Assembly: GCF_003352185.1 (NCBI RefSeq)
Contig: NZ_CP029608.1
Coordinates: 4,092,001 to 4,156,000 of the forward strand
Reading direction: 5' to 3'
Origin: Pseudomonas kribbensis
GTDB lineage: Bacteria > Pseudomonadota > Gammaproteobacteria > Pseudomonadales > Pseudomonadaceae
DNA length: 64,000 nucleotides
Shown here: in pieces, positions 1 to 8,155 of the stretch
Layout: every line of letters begins with the position of its first letter
How positions within the stretch are numbered: the stretch's first letter is position 1
The notes under the pieces: model-generated
Told to the model about the DNA's origin: nothing
Seen by the model: only the letters and a program-made list of their open reading frames with translations
Databases searched by the model: none
Translations under genes and position numbers: made by a program

Positions 1-2
1 TC

Positions 3-1568
3 AATCAGGGCGGCACGATGACCAGTGTGGCCGGCACAACGGTCTCCAATACCACGGTCAATCAGGGCGGCTTGATGGTGCTGGGCGCCGCAGCCACCGC
101 CAGCGACACCACGCTGAACGACGGTGCCCTGCTGCGCCTCAAGGGTGACGCCGCATTGAACGGAGCCAACCGCCTCGATGGCCGGGTCGAGTTTGCCGAC
201 CCCGCCATCAGCGGCGCATTCCACACTCTGACCATCAACGGCCCGCTGACCGGCAGCGGAACATTTGCGATGAACACCGATCTGGCGTCGTTGCGCGGTG
301 ATCTGCTCAAGGTGCAAGGCCCGATCAGCGATCTGCACAGGTTGGTGGTGGCGGATTCCGGCAATGCACCGAGTGGCGCACAGCAGGCTCTGAAAATGGT
401 CGAGGGCAATGGCGGCAGTGGTGATTTCCAGCTGTTCGGCGGCACGGTCGATGCCGGGGCCTACCGCTACTCGCTGCAGAAACAGGGGAATGACTGGTAT
501 CTGGGCAAACCGGCGATCAGCACTCCGGATGAAAGTATCCAGGAGCCGCAGGTTCCACCGGTCGATGGCCAACCGGAAACCGTGGTGCAACCGGGAGTGA
601 TTCAACCGCCAGCGACACCGCAGCCTCAGCCTCAGCCTCAGCCGCAATCACAGATTCTGAGTAAAGGTGCGAACGCCGCCGTCGCCAACCAGGCCGCTAC
701 TGCCGCATTGCTTGATGCGCAAAACGGCAGCACCCGACAGCACTTTTCCGATTTGCGTTCGGGCAAGGATCAGGGCGGCTTCTGGGCCCGGGGTTACGGT
801 GCCGAACAAAAACTCGACACCCGCACCAGCCGTGCTTTTCAGCAACAGGCCAACGGCATGGAAATCGGTGCCGACACCGCGCTGCCGACGGCCAGTGGAA
901 CGCTGTATGTCGGCGCCCTGTTCGGTCAGGGTCAGGGCCGCCAGGATTTCGGTGAGCGCAGTAAAGGCACGATCGACAGCACCACGCTGGGCGCCTACGC
1001 CAGCTATCAGGATCAGAGCGGCTTGTATGTCGACGGTGCCCTCAAATATTCACGGCTGAACAACGAGATCAAGATCACCAGCAACCTCGGCGAACCGGTC
1101 AAGGCTCATTACGACAACCATGCCGTCAGTGCCGAGGCGCAGATCGGCAAGGTCATCGATCTGGGCCGGGACTGGTTCGTCGAACCTCAGGTCGGCGTGC
1201 AGGTCACGCGCATCAGCGGCGGACGTTACACCGCCAGCAATGGGCTGGATGTACAGCAGGATGCGCTGACCTCGGTGCAGAGTCGGGTCGGTGCGCAGTT
1301 CGGCCGCGAGCTGCAACTGGACAAGGGCCTGCGGATCAAACCGTACGTCAAGGCTGCGTGGGTCACCGAACATGCTGGCGACAGCGAAGTGAAGGTCAAC
1401 GGCGCACGCCTGGACAGTCGCCTGCCCGGATCACGAGCGGAACTGGGTGGCGGGTTGATGCTGACCGCAGCACAAAATCACCATGTGTATGTCGAGGGGC
1501 AATATGCCAAAGGCCGTGATATCGAACAGCCCTGGGCGGTGAATGTCGGGTATCGCTACAACTGGTAA
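3..1568 (+). CDS. Autotransporter, C-terminal part (partial at 5' end)
   Basis: The reading frame is open from base 3 and the gene begins upstream of the window, so only the last 521 residues are seen. The first part is a passenger of the AIDA/pertactin kind with short repeats; the phrase TTVNQGG sits in a DNA repeat that also opens the window (bases 1-15 and 57-71). A proline/glutamine linker, PQPQPQPQPQ, lies near bases 618-655. The rest, from about base 775, is an outer-membrane beta-barrel (GFWARGYG at its start) ending in the YRYNW signature, with a terminal aromatic residue that barrel-assembly machinery recognises. This is a type V secretion protein that displays its passenger on the cell surface. 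A strong terminator follows directly, so it is the last gene of its transcript. The ligand or adhesive role cannot be judged from this fragment. Confidence 0.9.
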   Translation, partial: NQGGTMTSVAGTTVSNTTVNQGGLMVLGAAATASDTTLNDGALLRLKGDAALNGANRLDGRVEFADPAISGAFHTLTINGPLTGSGTFAMNTDLASLRGDLLKVQGPISDLHRLVVADSGNAPSGAQQALKMVEGNGGSGDFQLFGGTVDAGAYRYSLQKQGNDWYLGKPAISTPDESIQEPQVPPVDGQPETVVQPGVIQPPATPQPQPQPQPQSQILSKGANAAVANQAATAALLDAQNGSTRQHFSDLRSGKDQGGFWARGYGAEQKLDTRTSRAFQQQANGMEIGADTALPTASGTLYVGALFGQGQGRQDFGERSKGTIDSTTLGAYASYQDQSGLYVDGALKYSRLNNEIKITSNLGEPVKAHYDNHAVSAEAQIGKVIDLGRDWFVEPQVGVQVTRISGGRYTASNGLDVQQDALTSVQSRVGAQFGRELQLDKGLRIKPYVKAAWVTEHAGDSEVKVNGARLDSRLPGSRAELGGGLMLTAAQNHHVYVEGQYAKGRDIEQPWAVNVGYRYNW

Positions 1569-1580
1569 ATTGCGGGCAAT

Positions 1581-1617
1581 AAAAATGGCGAACGGTCAAT
1601 CCGTTCGCCATTTTTTG
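1581..1617 (+). terminator. Rho-independent terminator after autotransporter
   Basis: A 15-base arm, AAAAATGGCGAACGG, is followed by loop TCAAT and its complement ending in a run of six to seven T. It starts 12 bases after the autotransporter stop codon and lies between convergent genes. The A-run on the other side could also let it serve the minus-strand gene at 1641. Confidence 0.9.
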
Positions 1618-1640
1618 TTCAGGTCACCCGAACCGTGCTC

Positions 1641-2204
1641 TCAATCATCCGGCATTTCCGGCGGCTTGGCGGGTTTCGCAGGTTTTGCCGGTTTGCCGTT
1701 CTTCGTTCCCTTGGCCGGTGCCGCCTCGGTGGCCGCTGGAGGTGGAGGCGCGGCTACCAGTTCCTTCTCGGCGGCCGGCAATGCATCGATGGTGTCGAAG
1801 ACTTTCTTCAGGTCCACCGACTTCGCCTCCTCCCCGGCGGCCGACAGTTTGGTTTCCCCGTCCTTGCCCATCAGAAAGACTTTCGGATAGGCCCCGGCAC
1901 CCAGCTTCAGCGAGCGCAGCAACGCCATGGTGTCCTGTTGGCCAAGATCCTTGCCGTCGAGCTGCCCGGCCATATTGAGGATGGTGTAGACCTTGAGCTT
2001 GCGGTCGGCGATCCCCTGCTTGTTGGCCGGGTCCTCAAGGGACTTTTTCAGGCTCACCCAGACCGGGTCGACCGTACTGCTGGCGATGACGATCAAGGGG
2101 CGGTAATTGCCTTTGTCGACATCCAGAGGGGAATCGTTGTCCCCGGCGAACAAGGGGCCGGCAATCGCCAGCAAGAGTGTCAGGGTCAATGACCTGATGA
2201 GCAT
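1641..2204 (-). CDS. DUF4174 domain protein, exported
   Basis: This is a secreted protein of about 187 residues with a signal peptide (LTLTLLLAIAGPLFA, cleavage after AFA-like GPLFA). The body (GNYRPLIVIASS, then KVFLMGKDGETKL) matches the DUF4174 family, a thioredoxin-like fold of unknown function. I prefer the second ATG at 2204: the Shine-Dalgarno AAGGAG touches the first ATG at 2210 but sits six bases from the second. The C-terminus is low-complexity, rich in Ala, Pro and Lys (repeats of PAK near the end), and probably disordered. It is convergent with the autotransporter and probably a single-gene unit. DUF4174 membership is recognised from the motif pattern; no biochemical role is known to me. 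Confidence 0.8.
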   Translation of the reverse strand: MLIRSLTLTLLLAIAGPLFAGDNDSPLDVDKGNYRPLIVIASSTVDPVWVSLKKSLEDPANKQGIADRKLKVYTILNMAGQLDGKDLGQQDTMALLRSLKLGAGAYPKVFLMGKDGETKLSAAGEEAKSVDLKKVFDTIDALPAAEKELVAAPPPPAATEAAPAKGTKNGKPAKPAKPAKPPEMPDD

Positions 2205-2415
2205 GCGCATCTCCTTTTGATATCCACGCTCTAATGATTGCGCATCGTGGCGATTGTTCCGGGGTTGCCCGGCAAATATGTTTCGCCTTGTTCAAAGCGT
2301 AGGTCAGCAACGATTTTGCGCAACCGGACGGGCGCGATCCTGTCGCCCATTTGTTTACCTTTTATGACCGCCTCGGAGCGACTGTCGAACTTGCCGGGTC
2401 ATGCCGGCACGCGGA

Positions 2416-3201
2416 TCAGAACGCCAGTTTGTAACCGATCAACACCAGCATCGTCGCCAGGCACGGACGCAGCAGTTCATCGGAGACCCGACCGGTCAGG
2501 TGGCTGCCGAGCCAGATGCCTGGCAACGAACCCACCAGCAGGAAGCCCAGCACGCCCCAGTCCATGTTGCCCATGCTCGCGTGGCCGAGGCCGGCGACCA
2601 GGGTCAGCGGTACGGCGTGGGCGATTTCGGTGCCGACCAGACGGCGGGTCGGCAGCAGCGGATAGAGGATGAACAGCGCGACGGTGCCGAGGGCGCCGGC
2701 GCCGATGGAGGTCAGGGCGACCATGGTGCCGAGGATCAGGCCGGTGATCACCGTCATGATATTCAAGCGAGTGCCGCTGGGGTTGTAGTTGCCACCGGCG
2801 CGTTTGTGGGCGAATTCCAGCAGGCGCTTCTTGAACAGAATCGCCATTGCCGTGGCGAACAGCACGTAGCCCAGCGCCTGCTTGATGATGGCGTTCATCG
2901 CATCCGGTGCGGTGTGCAGGGTACTGAGGAACCACAAGGTCATCGCCACCGCCGGGACACTGCCCAGGGTCAGCCAGCCGGTGATGGCCCAATCGATGTT
3001 CTTGTTCTTCCTGTGCACCAGCACGCCGCTGGATTTGGTGATGGCGGCGTACAGCAGGTCAGTGCCCACCGCCGTGGCCGGGTTGATGCCGAACCACAGC
3101 AGGATCGGCGTCATCAACGAACCGCCGCCGACACCGGTCATGCCGACGATAAAGCCCACCACCAGCCCGGCAATCACCAGGCCGAAATTTGCCAATTCCA
3201 T
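2416..3201 (-). CDS. TauE/SafE-family sulfite/sulfonate exporter-like membrane protein
   Basis: This is a 261-residue inner-membrane protein with about eight predicted helices. The N-terminal signature FGLVIAGLVVGFIVGMTGVGGGSLMTP contains the G-V-G-G-G-S motif typical of TauE/SafE (DUF81) proteins. A second half repeats the pattern (GLILGTMVALTSIGAGALG), as expected for an inverted-repeat transporter. Family members export sulfite, sulfoacetate or other organosulfur anions, but many are uncharacterised, so the substrate here is open. No sulfur-metabolism genes lie next to it. Neighbours on the same strand are about 100 bases upstream (MFS exporter) and 210 bases downstream, so it may be transcribed alone. 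Confidence 0.9.
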   Translation of the reverse strand: MELANFGLVIAGLVVGFIVGMTGVGGGSLMTPILLWFGINPATAVGTDLLYAAITKSSGVLVHRKNKNIDWAITGWLTLGSVPAVAMTLWFLSTLHTAPDAMNAIIKQALGYVLFATAMAILFKKRLLEFAHKRAGGNYNPSGTRLNIMTVITGLILGTMVALTSIGAGALGTVALFILYPLLPTRRLVGTEIAHAVPLTLVAGLGHASMGNMDWGVLGFLLVGSLPGIWLGSHLTGRVSDELLRPCLATMLVLIGYKLAF

Positions 3202-3303
3202 GAAGACATCCAGAAGACGACAGGAAAAATCTGGCCCGCAGCATAGCGATTTTTCTTATAACCACCTATATCGATCCGATCTATCGTTATGCCATTTCGT
3301 GCT

Positions 3304-4518
3304 TCAGTGCTGCCGCCGGCCAGGTTTGAAACTGTGGGTGGAATTGATCCACACCGTGGCCAGCGCGATCAGCGACAAAATCAACAGCGCCCACGGAAAC
3401 GACATCGCCCCCGCCCGGTCCAGCAGCAACCCGCCAAACAGTCCGCCGCCGGCAATCGCCACGTTCCACGAAGTGGTGAGCATCGCCTGCACCACATCGA
3501 CATGGTCACCGGCAGAGTCCGCAGCAGCGGTAAGCAGCAACGTCGCCGAGCCGCCGAACGACAATCCCCACACCGCCATGCAGGCATAAATCAGCCACGG
3601 CGACGGTGCGGCCAGCGCCAGCACCAATGCGGTCACGGCAAACACCGCGAGGCTGATCAGAGCCAGTCCGCGCAGCCAGCGATCCACCAGCAGGCCGATG
3701 ATCCAGATCCCCAGCAGCGAACACAGACCGAACACCAGCAGCACCAGATCGACCCGCTCGGCGAGGCCGGCCTGCATCAGGAACGGGGCGATATAGGTGT
3801 AGAGAATGTTGTGGCCGAGCATCCAGGTCAGCACCACGAACAGTACCGGGCGCACGCCGGGCAAGCGCAGCGATTGCATCAGCGGCAAACGTTCGGCGCG
3901 GGCTTGGCCCGGACGATCCGGCACGGCGATGACGATCCACGCCGCCAACACCAACGCCAGTGCCGACATGATCCCGAACGAGGCGCGCCAGCCGATCACA
4001 TTGCCCAGCCAGGTGCCGGCCGGCGTTCCCAGCGACAACGCCACCGGGGTGCCGAGCATGGCAATCGCCAGCGCCCGGCCCTGCTGATGCACCGGCACGA
4101 TGCCCCGGGCGTATCCGGCCATGATTCCCCAGGAAAGCCCCGCCGCCATCCCGGCCAGGAACCGCGACGCCAGGGTCACGCCGTAATGAGTGGAAAACGT
4201 GGTGACGGTGTTGAACAGCAGAAACCCGCCGACCGTCATCAGCAGCACCCGCTTGCGCCCCCAGCCACGGGTGGCGACCGTCAGCGGAATCGCCGCGACA
4301 ATCGAGCCCAGTGCATACAGCGTCACCAGTTGCCCGGCCAGCACTTCGCTGACGTTCAAGCCCGCCCCGATCTGCGGCAACAGACCGGCCGGCAGGGTTT
4401 CGGTGAGGATGGCGATGAAGCCGGTCATGGCAAACGCCAGCAACGCGGCGTAGGGCAGTTTGTCCGTGCGGGTGGCACGTTCCAGGCGGGTGAATTCGGC
4501 GCTTGCGGGGTCGGTCAT
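3304..4518 (-). CDS. MFS transporter, DHA1-type exporter
   Basis: This is a 404-residue major facilitator protein with 12 predicted membrane segments. The helix 2-3 loop has the family motif around TRGWGRKRVLL, and the N-terminus (LPYAALLAFAMTGFIAILTETLPAGLLPQI) is typical of the DHA1 efflux branch that includes sugar and purine-nucleoside exporters of the SotB/NepI kind. I start it at the ATG at 4518 (MTDPASAEF), which has AGGGAG 11 bases upstream; the frame stays open to 4584 without a better signal. The substrate is not deducible. It is separated from the downstream lipoprotein by about 80 bases on the same strand. Confidence 0.88.
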   Translation of the reverse strand: MTDPASAEFTRLERATRTDKLPYAALLAFAMTGFIAILTETLPAGLLPQIGAGLNVSEVLAGQLVTLYALGSIVAAIPLTVATRGWGRKRVLLMTVGGFLLFNTVTTFSTHYGVTLASRFLAGMAAGLSWGIMAGYARGIVPVHQQGRALAIAMLGTPVALSLGTPAGTWLGNVIGWRASFGIMSALALVLAAWIVIAVPDRPGQARAERLPLMQSLRLPGVRPVLFVVLTWMLGHNILYTYIAPFLMQAGLAERVDLVLLVFGLCSLLGIWIIGLLVDRWLRGLALISLAVFAVTALVLALAAPSPWLIYACMAVWGLSFGGSATLLLTAAADSAGDHVDVVQAMLTTSWNVAIAGGGLFGGLLLDRAGAMSFPWALLILSLIALATVWINSTHSFKPGRRQH

Positions 4519-4599
4519 GACAGGTGCAGCTCCCTTTGAGTCAAATCGGACGACGAATTGTATACAAACACAGCCGTCCGCCACTCTACCCGACTTGAC

Positions 4600-5349
4600 T
4601 CACTGCACTGGCAAAAAATTCAAAAACAGCAGGCTCTGGGCGTAATTCAAACCGATGCGCCGGTAGCGTTCGTCGAGCATCTGGGTCAGCAGATCGAGGC
4701 GCGCCACCACTTTGCCGAACTCGGTAGCGAAGCTCAGGTTGCTGCCCTCTTCTGAAATTTCGTTGGAGAACAGCAGCGGTTGGCCTTCCTTGTTCTGACG
4801 CTGGGCAAGGATCCACGTGGCCTTCTCGATATTGCGCGCCGCGTTGTTGACGAAGGTCGGGTTGATCGCATCGGTCATGTAGAACTCGATGCGGTTGCCG
4901 TGGGCCGTGACCAGCATGCTGCCGATGGCATAGATGAAGGCGCCGACCCGGTCACCGAGAAACTCCGGGCTCATGGCATAGCTCAGCGCTGCCAGGTCTT
5001 TTTTGCCGCCAAGGGTCGGCAGTGGTTGCTGCTGCTCGATGGCCAACCGCACCTGCTTGACCGCCGTGCGAATGTCGAGGAAGCCGGATTTGCGCAATTC
5101 GTCCGGGTTGCGCAAGTACAACTTGCCCATCAGGCGATAGAGGCTGTCGAGGTTGTCGCGCATCGCCAGGGTGGCCATGCGGTCGACGCTGGTCTGGAGA
5201 AACTCCTGAGGCCTGCCCTCGCGCATCTGGCTGATGAAATTGTTGCCGTCCTGATGGCTGCAAGCGCCGAGCAACAGCGTCGACAGGCAGGCCAGCAACA
5301 GGCACGGGCGATGAATGAATGCAGCGATGTGGGGCAAAACTCTCGGCAT
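4600..5349 (-). CDS. Putative lipoprotein of unknown family
   Basis: This is a protein of about 249 residues with a lipoprotein signal peptide: hydrophobic stretch, then lipobox LLGAC with the acylated cysteine near residue 30, then SHQDGNN. The mature part is helix-rich, with no motif I recognise. Features include FISQMREG, DSLYRLMGKLYLRNP, and a glycine-rich patch GAFIYAIGSMLVTAHGNRIEFY that could be a membrane-contacting helix pair. The ATG at 5367 (MSVKEFMPRV) is an alternative start. It faces the galM-like gene head to head across an AT-rich 245-base spacer. It is probably anchored to the inner leaflet of the outer membrane. I do not assign a function. Confidence 0.75.
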   Translation of the reverse strand: MPRVLPHIAAFIHRPCLLLACLSTLLLGACSHQDGNNFISQMREGRPQEFLQTSVDRMATLAMRDNLDSLYRLMGKLYLRNPDELRKSGFLDIRTAVKQVRLAIEQQQPLPTLGGKKDLAALSYAMSPEFLGDRVGAFIYAIGSMLVTAHGNRIEFYMTDAINPTFVNNAARNIEKATWILAQRQNKEGQPLLFSNEISEEGSNLSFATEFGKVVARLDLLTQMLDERYRRIGLNYAQSLLFLNFLPVQ

Positions 5350-5594
5350 GAATTCTTTGACGGACACATTCCTGTGCGGCGGGAGTCACCGCAACCTGGC
5401 CATGGATAGAGCCGGGGATTTCGCAAAAGTGCAGTGCCGCAGCGGTTTCCCGACTTTCGGCGTTTGATGAATCACCATTTAGTCCGACTTTATTTTTGCA
5501 ATAAACGTTTAATCGTCTATAAATCTTCATTCGTACGACAATTAGCATGACTATTTAGTGATTTTGAAAACAACAACAAAAAGGAAGGTCAACC

Positions 5595-6743
5595 ATGCTT
5601 CAATCCCGACACTCACTCTGCGGCCTCGGACTGTCCCTGATGATCGCCACCCTCTCCGCCCAGGCCGCCGGCCTGTCCAGCGAACACAAAGCCTTCGGCA
5701 AAACCAATGACGGCACCCCCGTCGAGCAATACATCCTGCGCAACAGCCACGGCATGCAGGCCACGGTCATCACCTACGGCGCGACCTTGCAGGCGCTGCA
5801 GGTGCCGGACAAGCACGGCAAGCTCGACGACATCGTCCTCGGCTTCGACGATGTGCAGGGTTACCAGAAAGGCACTGCGTACTTCGGCGCGACCATCGGC
5901 CGCTTCGGCAATCGCCTGGCCGACGGCGCATTCGAACTCGACGGCAAACGCTATCAAGTACCGCAGAACGACAAGACCAATGCCTTGCACGGCGGCACTC
6001 AGGGTTTCGACAAAAAGGTCTGGAAGGCACAGGAAACCAAAGACAAGGATTCGGTCGGCGTGACCCTGACCTACCTGTCGGCGGATGGCGAAATGGGTTT
6101 CCCCGGCAACCTCACCACCGAAGTGACTTACCGCCTCACCGACAACAACGAACTGCGCATCGACTACAAGGCCAGCACCGACAAACCGACGGTGCTCAAC
6201 CTGACCAACCACAGCTACTTCAACCTCGCCGGCGCCGGCAATGGCGACATCCTCAAGCAGGTCGCCACCCTGCACGCCAGCCACTACACGCCGGTCACCG
6301 CCAAACTGATCCCGACCGGCGAACTGGCCCCCGTGGCCGGCACACCGATGGACTTCACCCGACCCACCGCCATCGGCCAGCACATCAAGGCGGACCATCC
6401 GCAATTGAAATTCGCCGAACCGCAACACGGCGGCTTCGATTTCAACTGGGCGCTGGACACCAAGGGTGACGTCAGCAAACTCGCCGCCGAAGTCAGCGAC
6501 CCGCAATCCGGTCGCCACCTGCAACTGTTCACCAACGAACCCGGCGTGCAGTTCTACACCAGCAACTTCCTCGACGGCACGGTCAAGGGCAAGGGTGGCA
6601 AGATCTATCCGCACTGGGGCGCGTTCACCCTGGAGACCCAGCACTATCCGGACTCGCCGAACCAGCCGAACTTCCCGAGCACCCGGCTGGATCCGGGACA
6701 GAGCTACACTCAGAGCGTGGTGTTGAAGTTTTCCGCGAAGTAG
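5595..6743 (+). CDS. galM: Aldose 1-epimerase (galactose mutarotase), periplasmic
   Basis: A 382-residue GalM homologue that interconverts alpha and beta anomers of aldoses. Catalytic residues are all present: His132 in NALHGG, His206 in LTNHSYFNLAG, and the general base Glu347 in FTLETQHYP. The typical C-terminal NFPSTRLDPGQ follows. Unlike cytoplasmic GalM of the gal operon, it starts with a signal peptide (cleavage near SAQAAG), so it should act in the periplasm on incoming sugars. The Shine-Dalgarno AAGGAAGG lies just upstream of the ATG. The preceding spacer is AT-rich (ATAAACG, CTATAAAT) and probably holds its promoter. No sugar catabolic genes are adjacent, so the physiological sugar is unknown. 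Confidence 0.93.
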   Translation: MLQSRHSLCGLGLSLMIATLSAQAAGLSSEHKAFGKTNDGTPVEQYILRNSHGMQATVITYGATLQALQVPDKHGKLDDIVLGFDDVQGYQKGTAYFGATIGRFGNRLADGAFELDGKRYQVPQNDKTNALHGGTQGFDKKVWKAQETKDKDSVGVTLTYLSADGEMGFPGNLTTEVTYRLTDNNELRIDYKASTDKPTVLNLTNHSYFNLAGAGNGDILKQVATLHASHYTPVTAKLIPTGELAPVAGTPMDFTRPTAIGQHIKADHPQLKFAEPQHGGFDFNWALDTKGDVSKLAAEVSDPQSGRHLQLFTNEPGVQFYTSNFLDGTVKGKGGKIYPHWGAFTLETQHYPDSPNQPNFPSTRLDPGQSYTQSVVLKFSAK

Positions 6744-6833
6744 CCACCCTCGCCTCCTTTCTGGAACCGGACGGAACCCGTGGGCTATCCTGCTGCCCAC
6801 CAAGGTATCGACCGTTTCGGAAAGGAGGTTTGA

Positions 6834-7655
6834 ATGCGTACCCTCGAACTGGCTGGCGTGCAGGTTCCGGTGATTGGCCAGGGCACCTGGCGCATGGGCG
6901 AAGACCGCTCGGCGCACAAGCGTGAAGTGGCGGCCCTGCGCAGCGGCATCGAGCTGGGCATGACCCTGATCGACACCGCCGAAATGTACGCCGAGGGCGG
7001 TGCCGAAAGCGTAGTCGGTGAAGCCATCGCCGGCCTGCGCGATCAAGTGTTCCTGGTGAGCAAAGTCTACCCGCACAACGCCAGCCGCAAAGGCATACCC
7101 CAGGCTTGCGAACGCAGCCTGCGCCGGCTCGACACCGATTACATCGACCTCTATCTGCTGCATTGGCGCGGCCAGTATCCGCTGGAAGAAACCGTCGAGG
7201 CCTTCGAGCGCCTGCGCGAGGACGGCAAGATCGGTCGCTGGGGCGTGTCGAACTTCGACGTGGACGACCTCGAAGAACTGTCTTCATCGGCCTGTGCGAC
7301 CAATCAGGTACTGTACAACCTGGAAGAGCGCGGCATCGAATTCGACCTGTTGCCATGGTGCCAGCAACAGCGCATGCCGCTGATGGCGTACTGCCCGATC
7401 GGCCAGGGCGGCGCGATGCTCGCCGAGCCGGTGCTGAAACAGATTGCCGCTCGTCACGACGTGACCCCGGCACAGGTTTCGCTGGCGTGGATTCTGCGTC
7501 AGGATGGGGTGATTGCGATTCCCAAGGCCGTGCGCCCGGAACACGTGCAGCTCAATGCACAAGCGGCGCAGCTGCAACTCGATGCCGGGGATCTGGCGGC
7601 GCTGGACCAGGCGTTTCACGCGCCACAACGCAAGCAGCGGCTGGCCATGGTCTGA
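6834..7655 (+). CDS. Aldo/keto reductase, YeaE-like
   Basis: This 273-residue NADPH-dependent aldo/keto reductase has the catalytic tetrad Asp47 and Tyr52 (LIDTAEMYAEGG), Lys77 (LVSKVYP) and His110 (LYLLHWRG). The sequence closely follows the E. coli YeaE pattern (VGQGTW.MGED, CATNQVLYNL, LLPWCQQQ.MP, IPKA), a branch reported to reduce methylglyoxal and other small aldehydes. The start is secure: GGAGG lies seven bases before the ATG. The gene runs into the DUF1810 gene 29 bases downstream, so the two are probably co-transcribed. A detoxifying role is likely by family; the real substrate is inferred only. Confidence 0.92.
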   Translation: MRTLELAGVQVPVIGQGTWRMGEDRSAHKREVAALRSGIELGMTLIDTAEMYAEGGAESVVGEAIAGLRDQVFLVSKVYPHNASRKGIPQACERSLRRLDTDYIDLYLLHWRGQYPLEETVEAFERLREDGKIGRWGVSNFDVDDLEELSSSACATNQVLYNLEERGIEFDLLPWCQQQRMPLMAYCPIGQGGAMLAEPVLKQIAARHDVTPAQVSLAWILRQDGVIAIPKAVRPEHVQLNAQAAQLQLDAGDLAALDQAFHAPQRKQRLAMV

Positions 7656-7684
7656 GCCACCGCCGACTGACAGAGGGCTTCGCC

Positions 7685-8155
7685 ATGAGAAGCACTGATC
7701 AGGACGATCCATTCAATCTGCAACGTTTCGTGCTCGCCCAGGACCCGGTGTTCGAACGGGTCCAGCGCGAGCTCGGCGAGGGCCGCAAGCGCAGCCACTG
7801 GATGTGGTTTGTGTTCCCGCAGTTCGCCGGGCTCGGCGGCAGCGAGATGTCCCGGCGCTTCGCCATCAGCTCCGCCGGTGAAGCCCGGGCCTATCTGGCC
7901 CATGAGCTGCTCGGCGCCCGGCTGCGCACCTGCGCGCATCTTGTGCTCAATGTGCCGCAGCGTTCGATTGCCGAAATTTTCGGCCACCCGGACGACCTGA
8001 AATTCCACTCATCGATGACCCTGTTCGCCCAGTTCGCTGACGACGACAGCCTCTGGCATCAAGCGCTGGAGCGTTATTTCCACGGCATTCAGGACGAATG
8101 GACCCTGCAACTGCTGGACTCAAAACAGGCCCAGTTGCCCCCCGATCAGGGTTGA
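7685..8155 (+). CDS. DUF1810 domain protein
   Basis: This is a 156-residue protein of the DUF1810 family. It has the family hallmarks [19 protein letters not shown], then [11 protein letters not shown], and the terminal half with [27 protein letters not shown]. The start is the ATG at 7685, preceded by AGAGGG; it lies 29 bases after the aldo/keto reductase stop. Family members are small alpha-helical cytoplasmic proteins with no firm biochemical function; some annotations call them calpastatin-like, which I do not rely on. Its last 36 bases overlap the 3' end of polB on the other strand, so the two transcripts are complementary at their ends. Confidence 0.88.
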   Translation: MRSTDQDDPFNLQRFVLAQDPVFERVQRELGEGRKRSHWMWFVFPQFAGLGGSEMSRRFAISSAGEARAYLAHELLGARLRTCAHLVLNVPQRSIAEIFGHPDDLKFHSSMTLFAQFADDDSLWHQALERYFHGIQDEWTLQLLDSKQAQLPPDQG

